Shown here piece after piece: positions 12,001 to 25,479 of a DNA stretch of 64,000 nt (its first letter is position 1; each line of letters begins with the position of its first letter). The DNA is from Aselliscus stoliczkanus. Taxonomy: Eukaryota; Chordata; Mammalia; Chiroptera; Hipposideridae. The translations under genes were made by a program, and so were the position numbers. Location of the stretch: positions 141,224,421-141,288,420 of the forward strand of contig CM066733.1 in NCBI GenBank assembly GCA_033961575.1, read 5' to 3'. The notes under the pieces were generated by a model that was given only the letters and a program-made list of their open reading frames with translations, searched no databases and was not told the DNA's origin.

Positions 12001-13139
12001 GTTGACAATATAAAACAAGTTATACATGCTGGGATTAAATCAGTAAGACATTCCCCTGTAATGCTTTCTTTGAAGAAAGGTACTGACCAGGGACCAGGTA
12101 TTCAAGGCAAACTGGGTATCAATATTTCCTCATAAAATTGGTAATAAAAATACTTGTTTTGCCTTATTGGTTACTAAAATAAATATGAAACTAACAATCT
12201 GAAGGTAGGAGTTCAAGGCTAGAAGGATACCTGTACTCCATAAGGTCTTCTACAGATTCAGCTTCCTTCCAGTTTGGTGTTCAGTCATGCCCTCTGATGT
12301 TGTTCTCATCGGCAGGGATCAAGAGGGCTCATGCTGCTATCCATGTTCCAGTTTGGGAAAGAGAAAAGGAGACAAGTAGAGACCTTCCTTTAAGAACAGG
12401 ACATGGAAGTTCTACACATCCATCACTCTCCTGATAATCCATTGATAAGAACTTTGTCACAATGGCATAGTTAGTTCCATGAGAGATTGAGAAGTTTGTT
12501 CTTTTGGTTGGCCTTGTATCCAACTAGGAACTGGTTATGCAAGAAGAGAATGGATTTTAGGAGAAAAGTATCGTTTTCTGTCCTACTTCCAGCTGTTAGG
12601 GTTGCACTGAGGGTTAAATAAAGTAATGGATGGAAAGGAGATATGAATATTAGCTGATAGAAGAGTAAAAATGGTAGTTATTGGTCTCAAAATCAGCTAC
12701 TAGGACCTGAGTGAGAGTAGAAGTAAATGACCTTAGATAAATCCTTGAATTTTAGATTCTAGCTATAAAAAGAGGGTTAGATGATCACTGTTACTTTTCT
12801 ATACCTTGTATTATGCTCTTAAAATTGTTCTTTGTGTCTTTCTTAAGTGATTGTGTGATCGTCATCTAGAATTTTTGTGCCTAGGGTGGTTGTGTGGTAT
12901 TCTCTTGTCTAATTTAGTTACTTTTCTCTCCTTAGTCTGACTCCTGCTGTTGCAGTTCTTACCCTCACTTCTTTCTCTTGCTTAATGGCAGAAATATTTA
13001 CATTCTGGTAAGTTCTTTGTGCAGGTTCTCTAAAACTAGGAACAAAGTTGAAACCAGAAGGACATACCTCAGGAAATATGGTAATAATCAGGCCATCTAG
13101 TCTGTAAATCACGGCTGGAGTGGGCAATTAAATAGGTCT
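9034..13139. other. Noncoding stretch, little recognisable
   Basis: No exon-like, RNA or clear repeat signal apart from a possible MIR at 12690. AT-rich, with stops in all frames. Confidence 0.6.
12690..12830 (+). mobile_element. Possible MIR remnant
   Basis: TAAATGACCTTAGATAAATCC followed by CTATAAAAAGAGGGTTAGATGATC resembles the central and 3' part of a MIR. Low similarity. Confidence 0.33.
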
Positions 13140-13156
13140 CCCCCCCCCCCCCCCCC
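13140..13156. repeat. C17 homopolymer
   Basis: Seventeen consecutive C. Long C runs are slippage-prone and error-prone in assemblies, and the minus strand is an uninterrupted G run. Confidence 0.9.
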
Positions 13157-15489
13157 AGAGAACCCTGAAGCACTGGAAAATGTAGGACCTGGAACGCTGC
13201 TGGATTTAGCCAGGAATTCAGTCTTAAAAATGGGTCACCTCAGACACAGAATAACACTTGGCAGATGATCAATTTTAATTGGATTATCATGAATCTTGGG
13301 TTCAGCCTGTGCACTTAGCTTCCACCCATCTTGTTTCCAATTGGTTTGAAAGAGACAGGGGGAGACAATTACAATCACAGTGTCTTTGAATCAGAAGAAA
13401 TGTAAAGGTCATTTTATTCAACCTTCCTTCCTAAGAAGGCTCTCTTTTCAACTTCTCACATATGCTCATTCTAGTTGCTTGATGGGGAACTCACCACTTT
13501 CTGAGACAGCTTGTTGATCTGTTGTTTACAATATTGAGAAACTCTCTAGTCTTGTGCTGGTATCTCTTTTCTGTTTTCCAATGATCTATATGTGGATTAT
13601 TGGAATTGGACCTCATTGAATGTTATGAGAATCCACTAAATTGTGTTTTCCTCATACCAGAAATATTCATTCTCCAATAAAATAGTAATGACAACATGTA
13701 ATATTTGTTCAACAAATGGTCAATTGTTTTTTATTATCGTGTGCAAAATACACTTAACTCTTCCCAAGGGAGACAACCCTAAATTCCCGTCTAGTGACAC
13801 ATAAGTCTCATAGACAAAGATATCTAGATAATAAGCAGCAGGCTGTCTATCAGGTCTGAATATGGCTCCTTTTGATCTGGAGACATATGAATTTAAAATA
13901 TAAGATAATTTCTCCTCACAGTCCAGTATACACTGGTTGAAGTAGTATAGGATAACTTTGATAAACATTCCAATTTGGAAAGGGAATAATGAAAGACACA
14001 CGGCAGATGCTCTCCTGGTCCAGAGCAATTCTGTTATCCCACAGATCCAAAATTGTGAAAGCTGCCTACCTTGGGGCTGGGAAACCTTCCTTGCATAGAC
14101 CTGCTGCCACTACCTGAGAGTAGCCCCCTTGCTCTCCGTGGCCCTCTGGGAGATTCTTCATTTCTGTGATTCTTTGTGAGCACATCTGAAACATTGATGT
14201 AGGAGTACATGCCATCTTTCAGGCCTGAACAGCTTCCTGGATCTACTTTCTGCCTATAGATCGTTGACAATTCCAGGGATGACTTAAGCCTAAATCAGTG
14301 GCAGTCTTTTTCAGTCAAGTGATGATTCTTCACGGCAATAAAATTCTCTGAAATTTTTGCGGGTGTTTAATCTATTTGATTTCAGTCAGCACACTGTGCT
14401 AGCAGTCCCACTCACAGTTCTTTGTCAAACATGTGTTTAGGATAGCTATATTTTTTAGCTTTCTTATTCACACACCTCTAAATTTTGACTTATTGCAGAT
14501 ACTTTGTGCCAATTAGGCTTGGAGGAGAGTAACGCCAGTAAGCTTATTTTTCTGGAAGGTAAACCTTTAGTCAGGTTATACTCTGAGATACCATAAGCCA
14601 TTCAAAATTTATACTTGTGCTACAGCCATACCCTTAATTTGATCCTTGCCTGCAGGCTGAGTTTTACTTGGCTTTTGTTGCGCAAAGACTATGGGTTTTA
14701 TCTTGGGTTATGAAGCTGTTGCCTCTTCTATATATTCTTGAATTCAGGGACTCTAGATTCATTTTTCGTTCTTGTTCCCAAACCAGTTAATGTTTCCCTG
14801 ACCAAACCTTTCTTATAATGCCTTGTCAAGTGCATCCAATACCTACCTACATATTCCACACATATTTCTCCAGCATTTTTTTTCTGAGAGTTTGGAGTTC
14901 ATAGGGTACTTGGTCTGCTTACCAAATTATTACAGGTGACAATTTTACCAGATGTCCCTGCACTGTTTACCTTACAGCAGTTTCTGATAACAGTTATTTC
15001 CTTACGTACTGCCTAATTGCTAAACCAGTGCCACATTTTGTAGTTTTGTGGGGTTTTTGTTGTTGTTGTTACAGCTGTCTCCTCTTCTTGTTTAAAACTC
15101 TTTCACTGCATTAATTGATTTCAAGTTTGTTTTTCAAAATGTGTCAAAAATCCATAAAAAACAAAAAGTTGATATTTTGACTATTTTATACATTAATAAC
15201 ATTTTGAGCTGCTTTGTACATAAATGATTATTTTTATTTTAAACCTTTGTTGGTAATAAATGTATCATTACATTGAATTTTATCAAAAAATACTCAAAAC
15301 ATACTAAGTGGCATCAATTAGATTTAAGTATAGATAAATTAGAATCTAATGGCACTGATGACATAAAAAATTTATTACAAAATGTTACACAATATGGTAT
15401 ATAAAACATCTTTGTTGTTGATAGTGCCAGCCACAGGAAAACACATCTGAAACTTGCAGCAAAAGAGTTAAATGTCTGCATCAATTAGG
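13157..15489. other. Noncoding stretch, possible old repeat near 13340-13640
   Basis: 13340-13640 has a repeat-like look (TTCAACCTTCCTTCC, GGGGAACTCACCACTTTCTGA), but I could not place it. The rest shows nothing. Confidence 0.45.
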
Positions 15490-15870
15490 ATGTGCTAGAT
15501 TACGCTCTGGTAAAACAAACAAACAAACAAACAAACACCCCACAAAATTTTAGTGGTTTAAAACCAGAAAAGCTTATTTATTGCTCACACTTATGAACCT
15601 CAGGTGAAAGAGGTTATAATCTACATCATCATCACTTGAGAGTACTCTTATACATGAGGGAGCCTCCACTATTTGGAATATCACTAGGTATTATGGCAGA
15701 CAGATGGGAACTTTACAGGTTTCTTCCCAGAAAAAAAACAAGTGTGTGCTCCATTCACATCCTATTGGTCAAAACAGATCACATGACCACATCTAATTTG
15801 CAAAGGGGGATGAACTGCAATATTCCTATATGTCTAGAAGGAAGAGAAGCTGAAATATTGGTCATTAGCA
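15490..15870 (+). repeat. Unassigned mammal-wide repeat, family C, copy 1
   Basis: Pattern TTTTAGTGGTTTAAAACCAG, CTTATTTATTGCTCACAC, CATCCTATTGGTCAAAACAG and ACATGACCACATCTAATTTG. The same order recurs at 28700-29010. An (AAAC)n tract at 15516-15537 lies near its start. It is non-coding. Confidence 0.5.
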
Positions 15871-16419
15871 TTAATGACTACCATACTCCTTTTAATTTCT
15901 GTAAAAGATTGGTTGATTGTGTTTTTAGAAGGCCTGATGTTCTAAATGTGCTAGATTTTACACTTGTGACTTTTTATTCTGTCTCCTCCCCTGGTAATTT
16001 ATACATTCTGTTTGTATAAAGAGGTACAATTATCAAGTAATAAGATAATTTCATGAGCCAAAGAATAATTTTTTAAATTCATCACAAGACCAAGCTTATA
16101 ATATGTGTTGTACTTTGGCAGTTCTAAGACTGGAGGGCAGACCATTAAGTTTGGGTAGAGTCTTAGCGCTAACGAGTGAAGTTCAGTGCCCATTGTTGAA
16201 ATAAGATATGTGACCTTGGACTCAAATAAAGGAATGGGAACTTACAATCATGCTAAAGCTAGACCTCTACTAGGAATGGAGTTAAAGAGGAAGTGGAAAA
16301 AGTTTACTTATCTATCCAAGGATGCAGCAAAGAACTTGACTCTGCCATTGTCCTTGGTGGGAAAAGTATTCTAATGACAAATGGAAGTCCTAGGTCAGAT
16401 CCACAAATGGGCATGGAGT

Positions 16420-17130
16420 CTGGAGTTATTTTGCTGGACTCCTCAAGACAAAAAAAATAATTTTAGAGCATTTAGAACTAGTGAACACCTTACAGGTTTG
16501 AAGAAGAAAAGACAAAACAAGTATGTAACAACAAACCCAGAATACATAGGACTTGTACAGGGAAAAAATTTCCACTAAAAATAAGCTCATGAGGAAAAAT
16601 GGAAAGCACATAAGAAAATATTACACCTTGAGGGAGTCAGCCAACATGACATATTTACAAATAATAGCTCTCTTGGAACTTTTGATAATTGAGCAATTGC
16701 AAAAAGGCCATGTAATAAACACTGTCCTATTAAAATAGTATAAAAATCAAAAAGAGGAATAGATTCATTAAAGAATAAGATATTAAAAGAATAGCTTGCA
16801 GCTTTGACACAGAACAAAATAAAACATCTACCAATGAAGAAAGTAGTCACTGAAACTGAAATTGATGAAGAGTGTTTATATAGAACATTATACAACTGAA
16901 GAGTTTTTCAATGAGAGAAATCAGAGGAAATTACTCAGAATGAAGCAAAAAGGATAAAGAGATGGGAAATATGAAGTAGAAGGTACAAAATATGGAGGAT
17001 AGAGTGAGAATGGGATGATCAAGATAAATTACCTCTAAACATGAGCGTGTAGGGGTAATCATTTGCTCTAAACATTCAAATACATAGAATGGCCCTTCTG
17101 TCTCAGATTCTGAGATCATGATGGAGTCTT
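16420..17130 (+). mobile_element. Probable old LINE-1 (L1M/HAL1-like) ORF1 region
   Basis: A-rich sequence with weak similarity to an old LINE-1 ORF1 or its upstream part, for example AAATTACTCAGAATGAAGCA and GAGATGGGAAATATGAAG. It lies upstream of, and in the same orientation as, the ORF2 remnant at 17600, and may be part of the same old insertion. No frame survives. Confidence 0.4.
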
Positions 17131-17324
17131 CATCTGATGCAGTATTATGGACAAGGATAGAAATTTGGAATAAGAGTTAAAGTGAATTCAATATTCTGGG
17201 AATGGAATGGGGGAGGAGTGGGTTTAAGAGAAGGTCCCAAAATTGGTTCATTTTACTTTATTGCTGTAAACTTTCATAGCTCTAATATTATTTTTATATT
17301 TCATCTAAACCATAAATATTTGCA

Positions 17325-17370
<46 letters not shown>
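17325..17370. repeat. (TCTA)n microsatellite
   Basis: Uninterrupted tetranucleotide repeat, about 11.5 units. Confidence 0.95.
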
Positions 17371-17371
<1 letters not shown>

Positions 17372-18924
17372 TGATTACTTGTCTGGCTAGTCATTGCATT
17401 TGAGATTTGATGTTTGAAAACTAATGATTCACATACCTAGTAATTAAGATTTCTCTCCCTGCTTGTCTGACATGTCTGGCTAACACAGTAGGACAAAAAG
17501 GTCACCTTTTTCTTGACATGAGCTTTTGAAGAATTTTTTCTTTGAATAAAGAATAGTCCTTTGGAGAATCTAAATATAGAAAGCAACTATTAACAGATAT
17601 GCTTTGCTTTATAAACAGCAATACAATAATAGAAGGGGACTTTAATATCTCACTTTCAACAATGGATAGATCAAGACAGAAAATCAATAAGGAAACACTG
17701 AACTTAAAAGACACATTAAGTTAGATGGCACTAATAGACGTATATAGAACATTCCATCCAACAACAGCAGAATATACAGTCTTCTCAAATGCACACATCA
17801 CATTCTCTAAAACACATCATATGTTAGGCCACAAAACAAATCCTAATAAATTTAAGAAGATTGAAGCCATGTCAAGCACCTTAACTGACCACAATGGTAA
17901 AAAACTAGAAGTCAATTACAAGAAGAAAACTGAAAATTTTGCAAATATGTGGAGCTTAGACAGCACGCTCCTGAACAACCAACGGGTCAAAGAAGAAATC
18001 AAAAGAGATATATAAAAATATCTTGAGACAAGTGAAAACGGAAACACAATTACCAAAATTTACGGAATGCAGCAAAAGTAGTTCCAAGAGGAAAGTTCCA
18101 AGAACAAGTGCTTACATCAAGGAGAAGAGTATCTCAAATGAACAATCTAACTTTGTACCCAAAGGAACTAGAAAAAGAAGAATAAAGTAAGTCCAAAGTT
18201 AGCAGAAGGATGGACATAAAAAAAGATCAGAAAAAAGGGAAAAAGAGATTAAAGAGACAATAGAAAAGATCAGTGACACTAAGAGCTGGTTTCCTGAAAA
18301 GATAAAGAAAATAGACAAACTGTTAGCAAGACTGAACAAGAAAAAGAGAGGACTCGAGGAAAAAAAATGAAAGAGGAACATTACAACTGACATCACAGAA
18401 ATACAAAAGATCAAAAGAGAATATTGTGAACAATTATGTTCCAACAAATTGAACAACCTAGGAGCTCAGAAGTAAACCCATACACATATAATCAATTAAT
18501 TTTATGTAACAAAGCCAAGACAGTACAATGGAGAAAGGACAGTCTCAATAAATGGTGTTTGGGAAAACTAGATATCTACCTCCCCAAAAATGTACCTGGA
18601 CCCCTACCATATACCATACATGAAAATCACCTCTAAATGGATTAAAGACTTGAATGTAGGACCTGAAACCATAAATCTCCTAGAAGAAAGCATAGGTGAT
18701 AGGTTTCCTGACATCAGCCTTGGCAAGAATTTTTTGGATCTGACTTCAGAGCAAAGGCAACAAAAGCAAAAATAAACAAGTGGGTTTACGAAACAAGTGG
18801 GTTTATCAAACGAAAAATCTTTTGCACAGCAAAGAAAACCATTAGCAAAATGAAAAGGCAATCTATGTAATGGGAGAAAATATTTGTAACCCGCATATCC
18901 AATAAATGGTTAATATCCCAAATA

Positions 18925-19054
18925 CCAGGGGTGCCAAAAAATGTATACACATAATTTGTATTCATCTTTTGTTATCAGTATATATTGAATATTACAATTT
19001 TAATACAGTTTTTTACTTTCTTAAAACGTCCATATCTATTTTTGATACCCTCTG
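18925..19054. mobile_element. Mariner-type miniature element, 130 bp, inside LINE-1
   Basis: Same left end (CCAGGGGTGCC, then TGTATACA) and interior (TTGTATTCATCTTTT, then TTTTAATACAGTTTT) as the copy at 36808, about 110 bp shorter and with a more decayed right end (TACCCTCTG). TA flanks both sides (18923-18924, 19055-19056). It splits LINE-1 ORF2 sequence, so it arrived later. Confidence 0.82.
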
Positions 19055-19558
19055 TATACAAGGAGCTCATAAAACTCAACAGCAAAGCAAACAAACAAAT
19101 AAGGCATTTTAAAAATGGGCAAAGAACTTAACAGACATCTCCCCAAAGAAGACATAAATGTCCTACAGGCACATGAAAAGGTTCTCAACATCTGTAATCA
19201 TCAGCAAATGCAAATCAAAACCACAATGAGATTTCACTTAATATCTGTTAAGATGTCTCTTATTTAAAAAAGACAAGAAATAACAAATGCTGGTGAAGAT
19301 GTGTATACAAGGGAGACTTTGTATACAGGTAGGAGTATAAGGTGGTACTGCCACTATGGAAAACAGAATTTATGTTCCTCAATAAATTAAATATATAACC
19401 ACCATACGATTCAGTAATCCTACTTCTAGATATATACCCAAAGAAAATCAAATTGTTATCTCAAATCATTATCTGTCCTCCTATGTTCATTGCAGCATTA
19501 TTCACAATAGCCATGATATGAAAACAACATTAATCTCTGTCAATGGGTAAATGGATAA

Positions 19559-19563
<5 letters not shown>

Positions 19564-19607
<44 letters not shown>
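19564..19607. repeat. (CA)22 microsatellite
   Basis: Perfect CA repeat within decayed LINE-1 sequence. Confidence 0.95.
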
Positions 19608-19609
<2 letters not shown>

Positions 19610-21379
19610 ATATTATGCAGCCTTAAAAAAGAAGGGACTCCGTTTGCAACAACATGGATGAACCTGGAGGACCTTAAGCTAAGTGAAATAAGTCAGAGAA
19701 AAACAAACACCACATGTTATTACTTAAATGTGAAAACCATAAACAAACAAATCAATCAATCTCATAGAAACAGAGAGTAGAAAAGTGGTTGCTGTGGCTG
19801 AGGGTGGTAAAAATAGGGAGAGGTTGGTCAAAGGGTACAAACTTTCCATTGTAATATGAATAAGGTCTGAGGATCTAATGTGTGACATGGTGGCTATAGG
19901 TGATAAACTGTATCATGTAATTGAAATTTGCTAAGAATATTCTGTTCTCACCAAACAACAACTAAGGATGGTTCTTTATATAGGAAAAATACTTACATCC
20001 CCAGCAAAAAGCTTCTTTTCAGGTGGCAGTAATCAGTAACAAATCAGTGATGGTACAACAGTCCAAACCTCACTGGTAGGAGGGTGGTGGAATTAAAGCA
20101 GAGAAAGAGGATCAGCTCGGGCAGCTGCTGGTTTTGGCTGTCACCACCAAGCACTGGCTCTTTCAACTCCATAAATTTTCTTTGAACACAATAGCGCAGA
20201 CACTGTTCTGGGTGATGGAGATATAATTGGGAAGCAGATGAAGTCCTCAGGCTGAACAAGAGGCCTCTTCCTGCAGGTTTAGAAATGCATTCCATGTGCA
20301 TACTCCTATGCTGTTCACCATTTGGAGTGGTGAATAGCTTTCTGGTAATTAGGTATATACAAAGTCTAAGGGGGAATTTTACCTGTACCTCCTCTCCTCA
20401 CCCACCATCAATAAATGACACACACTCATGCTTTCTGTCATTCTGTAGATCATTGTCTGATAATCTGCCCTCTAATATTCTAGACTCCATTTCCTTTAGT
20501 CACTTGGAACCTGATTTCTCTTCTAGTTGTTGTTTGCTGGCTGTTCTCTATGGATCATTTGCTCTCAGCATATAAACATGCCTAGGTGTAAATCTTAAAA
20601 ATCAAACAAAGCAAAACAAAACAATAGCACCAAAAGAAACAAATGTACAATTCTCCCCACATCTTCAAAGACACATTTTTTTGGGGGACGCAGCACATTT
20701 TAGTGTCTGCACTGTTATTCCCAATTTACTCTTTAATCCACTGCAATCAGATCTGCCCTCTGTGCCTGAGCCTGTCTGCCAATACTTCCTAGTTGCTATA
20801 GCCAATGAATCCATTTCTGTCCTCATTTATTTGGCCTTCCGCTGAATTTGTCACTGTTAAACACTCTGTTTGTCCTTGTTTTCCCTAATTCTGTTCTCTT
20901 CTCTTACTATTTCCCCAATTATAGTCCTTCTTGTTTGGGAAAGCCCTTTTTAGTCTCCTTTGACCCTCCCTTTTCTTCTGCTAGCTCCTTAAATGCTGCA
21001 ATTTACAGGGTTCCTTCCTCATTGTGCTTTATTTGTGACTCTTTTCACTCTCGCTGGGGGATCCCACTCACACTTAGGATTCAGCCCCCACTGCTAGCCT
21101 CTCTTGAACTTTGCATCCACACAGGTATGTACTCACTGAGCATCTTCACTTTGACATCCAGGCAACACAAACTCCTTCTATCAGAAGCTGAACTCTTCAT
21201 CTTTTTCCTATTCCTCCTGCCCCCCCTTAATTCACTATCTTAGGGAACCAGACCCCAAAGTACTGCCCTGTCAACCAAGCCACACCTGGAAGTGTCACAC
21301 ATACACACACACACATCTACCTCTATATCTACATTTGGTCACCATATTTTGCTATTCTATGTCTTCAGTAGGTTTTGGC

Positions 21380-22070
21380 TCTGTTCCCTCAGCTCCATCT
21401 CCATAGCTCCCACCTTAGTTGAATCCTTCATCATTTCTCATTTGGATTACTGTTGCAGCTTTTAACTGACTCTCTTGACTTCATCCTTGCAATTTGATCT
21501 CCCACAGTCTTGTCTTTATTTCCATTTGTTCTTCGGATTGCAATATCAAAAGATGTCACTTTCCTGATTTAAGTATTTCAGGGGACCTGTAGTCCTTGGA
21601 CTGGAGTGAAAACTCCTTGGCATTCTATTCATGGCTTCCTTTGATCCGATCCTAGGCTACCTCTCTGATATCATCACACAGTTGCCTTACCCTGTGTGCA
21701 CCTGTCCTCCCTCTCTCCCACCTCTGTGCCTTTGCATGCTCTCGCTGAGCTGTTTCAAAGGGCCTCCTAGACCCCTTTGCCCATGCTCCTCCCCCTTCTA
21801 GGGAGCTTCAGTGGTTCATTCTCTCGAACCTTCTCCCCTAGTCTGGGTTAGGGTGCTCACCCACCCCCATAGCGACTCCTTTCGTAACATCTGTGCCTTT
21901 TTCTGTCCTAGCACTTACCTCAGTGTGCTGTGCTGCTCTCTGTGCGCCTGTGGTTCTCCCAATAGAACTGTGAGTTCCTTGAGGGCAAGAGACAGGTCTT
22001 ATTTGTGTTTGTTTCCCAAGCATTCAGCATGGTGTCTGGCACAGAAAATGAAGGCTGTGCCATACATGAA
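21380..22070 (+). mobile_element. L2-type LINE remnant, 3' end
   Basis: Sense-strand L2-like 3'UTR words, ending AGAACTGTGAGTTCCTTGAGG then GGTGTCTGGCACAGAAAATG. Upstream CTGCCTTCC-type pyrimidine-rich sequence fits. No coding frame survives. Confidence 0.45.
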
Positions 22071-23044
22071 TGAGGTGGCTACAGAATGACTTTCTTTGGA
22101 GAGTTCCTTCCTCTCTATTAATTAGTTTTATTGTTTTTATTTTCGACTTAAACCAGAGCCTTTCACTCTCAGCCCTGCTTCTTCAGTAGCCAAAGTGTAT
22201 TTGATTTGCTACTAAATACCCCTCTGGTTTCAGTCTTCACATGCGGTCAAGCTTGTTGATTCTATCTGAATGGGAGGGAGAAAACACTGAATTCTCTCCT
22301 TTTATTTTACATTTTTTTATTAATTAATTTTTTTGTTCAATATTACCTCCTTTACTTTCCCCCACTTCTCTCCGTTTTTGGATCTTTCATTCATTCCTCT
22401 GTGCCTCTTTGGTGAGCTCCATTTTCTCTTAGCTTTCTCTTCTGCTGAAGCTAAAAGCAGTCTGTCACCTTTTGTTCTTTCCTGTCAGTCAATCTCTGGT
22501 CCATGACAAATTAATGTTTATAAGCTTCTGTATTGAATATACGATGGTTTCTCTCTAGGCTTAAAATGGAACACACAGCACACAAACAAGTTGGGGAAAG
22601 GATTATTTATCACAAAAGAAGGTGGAAAAATTGGAATAAACATATCGATCTATCGCAATCTTTTGATTATGCTAAAATGAGACCAAGTAACTAATCATCT
22701 GGAGTACTTGCTGGCCTCTTCACACAGAAAATTGCAAACTTCCAGCGTAAACAAGATTTATTGCCCTCCAAGTCAATCTCCAAATGCTATCATTCTCCTG
22801 TTGAAAAGGGAAAGTCTATAGAATAATAATGTTCTGAACTACTCCTTTTAATGCAAGTATTTATGTAACATTTTCAAATAAAATCAGTCACACCATTACA
22901 TGACAGCAAATTTAAATAGGAAAATGGGACCATTATCTGGGTTTTTAAATTAACACAATTTATAAAATAATGGGTTATATACATGGAGGGAATATGTTAT
23001 CCTGGTTACAGAGCATAACATATCTGTATTGAATGATGGGACAT

Positions 23045-23225
23045 TGAAATCATACAGAGCTGGGTTAGAATTCTGGCTCTGAAACTTACCATGTGACCTT
23101 GGGCAAAACCTGATGGTCATCATATGTCAATTTGTCTAAGAATCAAAAGAGGAAATGTATTAAAGCATTTAATACAATTCCTGGTATATAGAAAATATAT
23201 GTAAGCATATCATTACTATAATGGT
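23045..23225 (+). mobile_element. MIR SINE remnant
   Basis: Sense MIR words TACAGAGCTGGGTTAGAATT, TGGCTCTGAAACTTACCA and GTGACCTTGGGCAA, followed by a decayed tail. Confidence 0.6.
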
Positions 23226-23489
23226 TATCATTGTTTTTCTCATCCTTTTGTTTTGTTCATTCTTATACAACTCACCTACCTAGTCTCAAGACTTGAACTA
23301 TTCTCACCTTTTACAGATCTAGTATTTTTCAAAATGTGTGTTGTGACTCACTAGTGAGTTATGAAATGAATTTAATAGGTGATATGCATAAAAATGTAAT
23401 ATTATGGACAGTACGAATGAATTATATGTGCTAAAATTAGTATTATGAAAAATTTTAGTGATATATATATGATTTGATTGATATTTTAA

Positions 23490-24215
23490 AAGGACTTGTC
23501 TGGCTGCTGTGTGTAGAATGAGCTCCAGGTAGGCATGGGTGGAACCTATTTCAGTCATCCAGGGATCAGACTAGGATGGAAGGAACAGTGGAGGTGAAAA
23601 TGGGCCAGATTATACATGTATTTCATGAGTAGAGGCAACAGGTTTTATTACTACATTAGATGTAAAGTCTGAAAGAATTGGACTAAGCAACTGGAAAAAT
23701 GAATTTCCTGTTTTCTAAGAAGAGGAAGCCTATTGGAGTGATGGAATTTTTTTGGGGTGGGAGGGAGGTGAGACAGAGCTATGGAGTTTGATTTTGAATG
23801 TATAACATTTAAGATGCTTTTCGTCATGGATACGGAGATATTAAGCATGCAGTTGCATATACAAGTCTAAATTCAGAGGGAAGTTGTGGGCTGGGGATGC
23901 AAAATTTGGAAGTCATGAGGGTATATATGCTATTTAAAGTCAGCAGTCAGGAGTCTGAATGAGATAACCAAGGGTATGAGTTATAGTTAGAGAAGGGAGG
24001 AGATCTGAGGTCTGAACCCTGAGGCACTGTGATACCTAGAATTTGGGAAAAGAAATGACTACAAGCAAAGAGACTGAGCTATTGCGGCCAGTGGGAGAGA
24101 GGGAGATACCCAGGAGAACACGGTGTCCTGGACCCAAGTTAAGAAGGTGAATTGGAAGGGAGTGATCACCTACATCAAGGGCTATCAGTAGGTCACCCTG
24201 GAGGTGGAGTGGAGG
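23490..24215 (-). mobile_element. L2-type LINE remnant
   Basis: Antisense pattern known from L2-like remnants: TCTGGCTGCTGTGTGTAGAATG, a segment with GTCATGAGGGTATATATGC, TGAACCCTGAGGCACTG and a later GAACACGGTGTCCTGG and AGTGATCACC. Family assignment is tentative. Confidence 0.4.
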
Positions 24216-24289
24216 TGGTGCATGTGGCAACTAGCAGAGTCACTGATACTCTTACAGGCACCGTAGTGTGAAGTGGAGGCAAAAGCCTG

Positions 24290-24870
24290 CAGTGTGTATT
24301 TTGTGCATATATCAGTTTTAAGTTATATGTCATTGTTATACATTTCTTCTTACTTTTTCCTTTCAATATCATGTTTTAAAAATTTATTCCATGTTACATG
24401 TCTAAGTTGTGGCTTTTTTTGTGCATCACACCACTATTTAAACTCCATTTTCCTAATGATGGAGACCTAAGTTTCTAAGGCACTGCTATTATAAACATTC
24501 CTACCCACTTTGGACCTATGCAAATAATCCTCTGAGAAAAACCTTGGATTGTAATGACTGGGTCAGAGGGTATTCATATAACTGATTTTCACAGAATATT
24601 GTCATTTTGCCTTCTTGAGTAGTTGACCCAGTTTACCTCTCCACCGGCAGTATATGGGAGTTCAATCTCTTCATAACATTTTTTACACTTGGTTTTAGCT
24701 TTTATTTATTTATTGTCATTCTAATGGGTATTTTTTGATTCTCTCAATGGTTTGAGAGAGTTAGCACATCTCTCGTCATTAGTGGCTTAAAAATATTTTC
24801 ATAATAATGTTGGCAATTTGGTCTTCTCTGTCTTTGCATTTACCCATTCACATATTCTTTCTTCAGTTTT
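24290..24870 (-). mobile_element. Old LINE-1 3'-end fragment
   Basis: Words such as GATGGAGACCTAAGTTTCT, AATGACTGGGTCAGAGGGTA, CTCTCCACCGGCAGTATATG and ATTCTAATGGGTATTTTTTG match antisense LINE-1 ORF2 C-terminus and 3'UTR of an old L1M-type element. It has no intact frame. Confidence 0.6.
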
Positions 24871-25479
24871 ATGCTATTTCCAATGAACCACCTGTTTCCT
24901 TTTTTGATGTCTACCTTTTGCACTAATGACATCTTCTTTGTCATTATTTGCCAGTTTCCATGGCATACATCTACCTCTTTTTGTGACTTCGGAACCTGTG
25001 TTACAATTTTTCTCTCAATTTAATCTTGAGCCTTCAAATCAATGATTTAAAATCTGACTGACACTTAGATCTTATATTTTTCTCAACTTTCTCAGCTTCA
25101 TTGATTGACCTGGTCTCTAATTCCAGCACCAACTGGGGTGTTTTTAAGAATTTTCTACCTTTAGTATTTCAAAGTAAGAGCTTCTCTCTTTTACAATGAC
25201 TGTTCTATCTTCCAGTTGCTCCCACTGTCTAACCCCCAATTGAACTTCCCAACACATTGACTAACACCCCTCAGTCCCGTGGGGCACCCAGACGTAGACA
25301 CACTTCTGTCCAGGAAGAATTTAAGAACTTCTGAGCCAAATTTTTCTCTCTTCAAGAAACCACATAGTCCTCTACTGAACTTCTATAGCATTCAGTTGAT
25401 GCCGCTCTACATGTCACTGTTTCTGGCTTAAGTGTCCTACCGGTTTGTAAATTGTTCAAGGGCAGCCATGTTGTTATCA

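Larger units (their letters stand above)
17600..19940 (+). mobile_element. Decayed LINE-1 ORF2 region
   Basis: Sense-strand LINE-1 ORF2 homology runs from the endonuclease (a degenerate GDFN-like stretch, then FHPTTAEYTVFSNAH) through the linker (DHNGKKLEVNYKKKTENFANMW). It jumps near 18460 past most of the reverse transcriptase to the C-terminal third ([19 protein letters not shown]) and continues towards the 3' end. A (CA)22 tract at 19564-19607 and a mariner-type element interrupt it. It is full of stops and shifts. Confidence 0.8.

Noticed and set aside
20848..21243. 131-codon plus-strand frame
   Set aside because: Pyrimidine-rich sequence with Ser/Leu/Phe bias and no recognisable domain. 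It lies next to an L2-like remnant.
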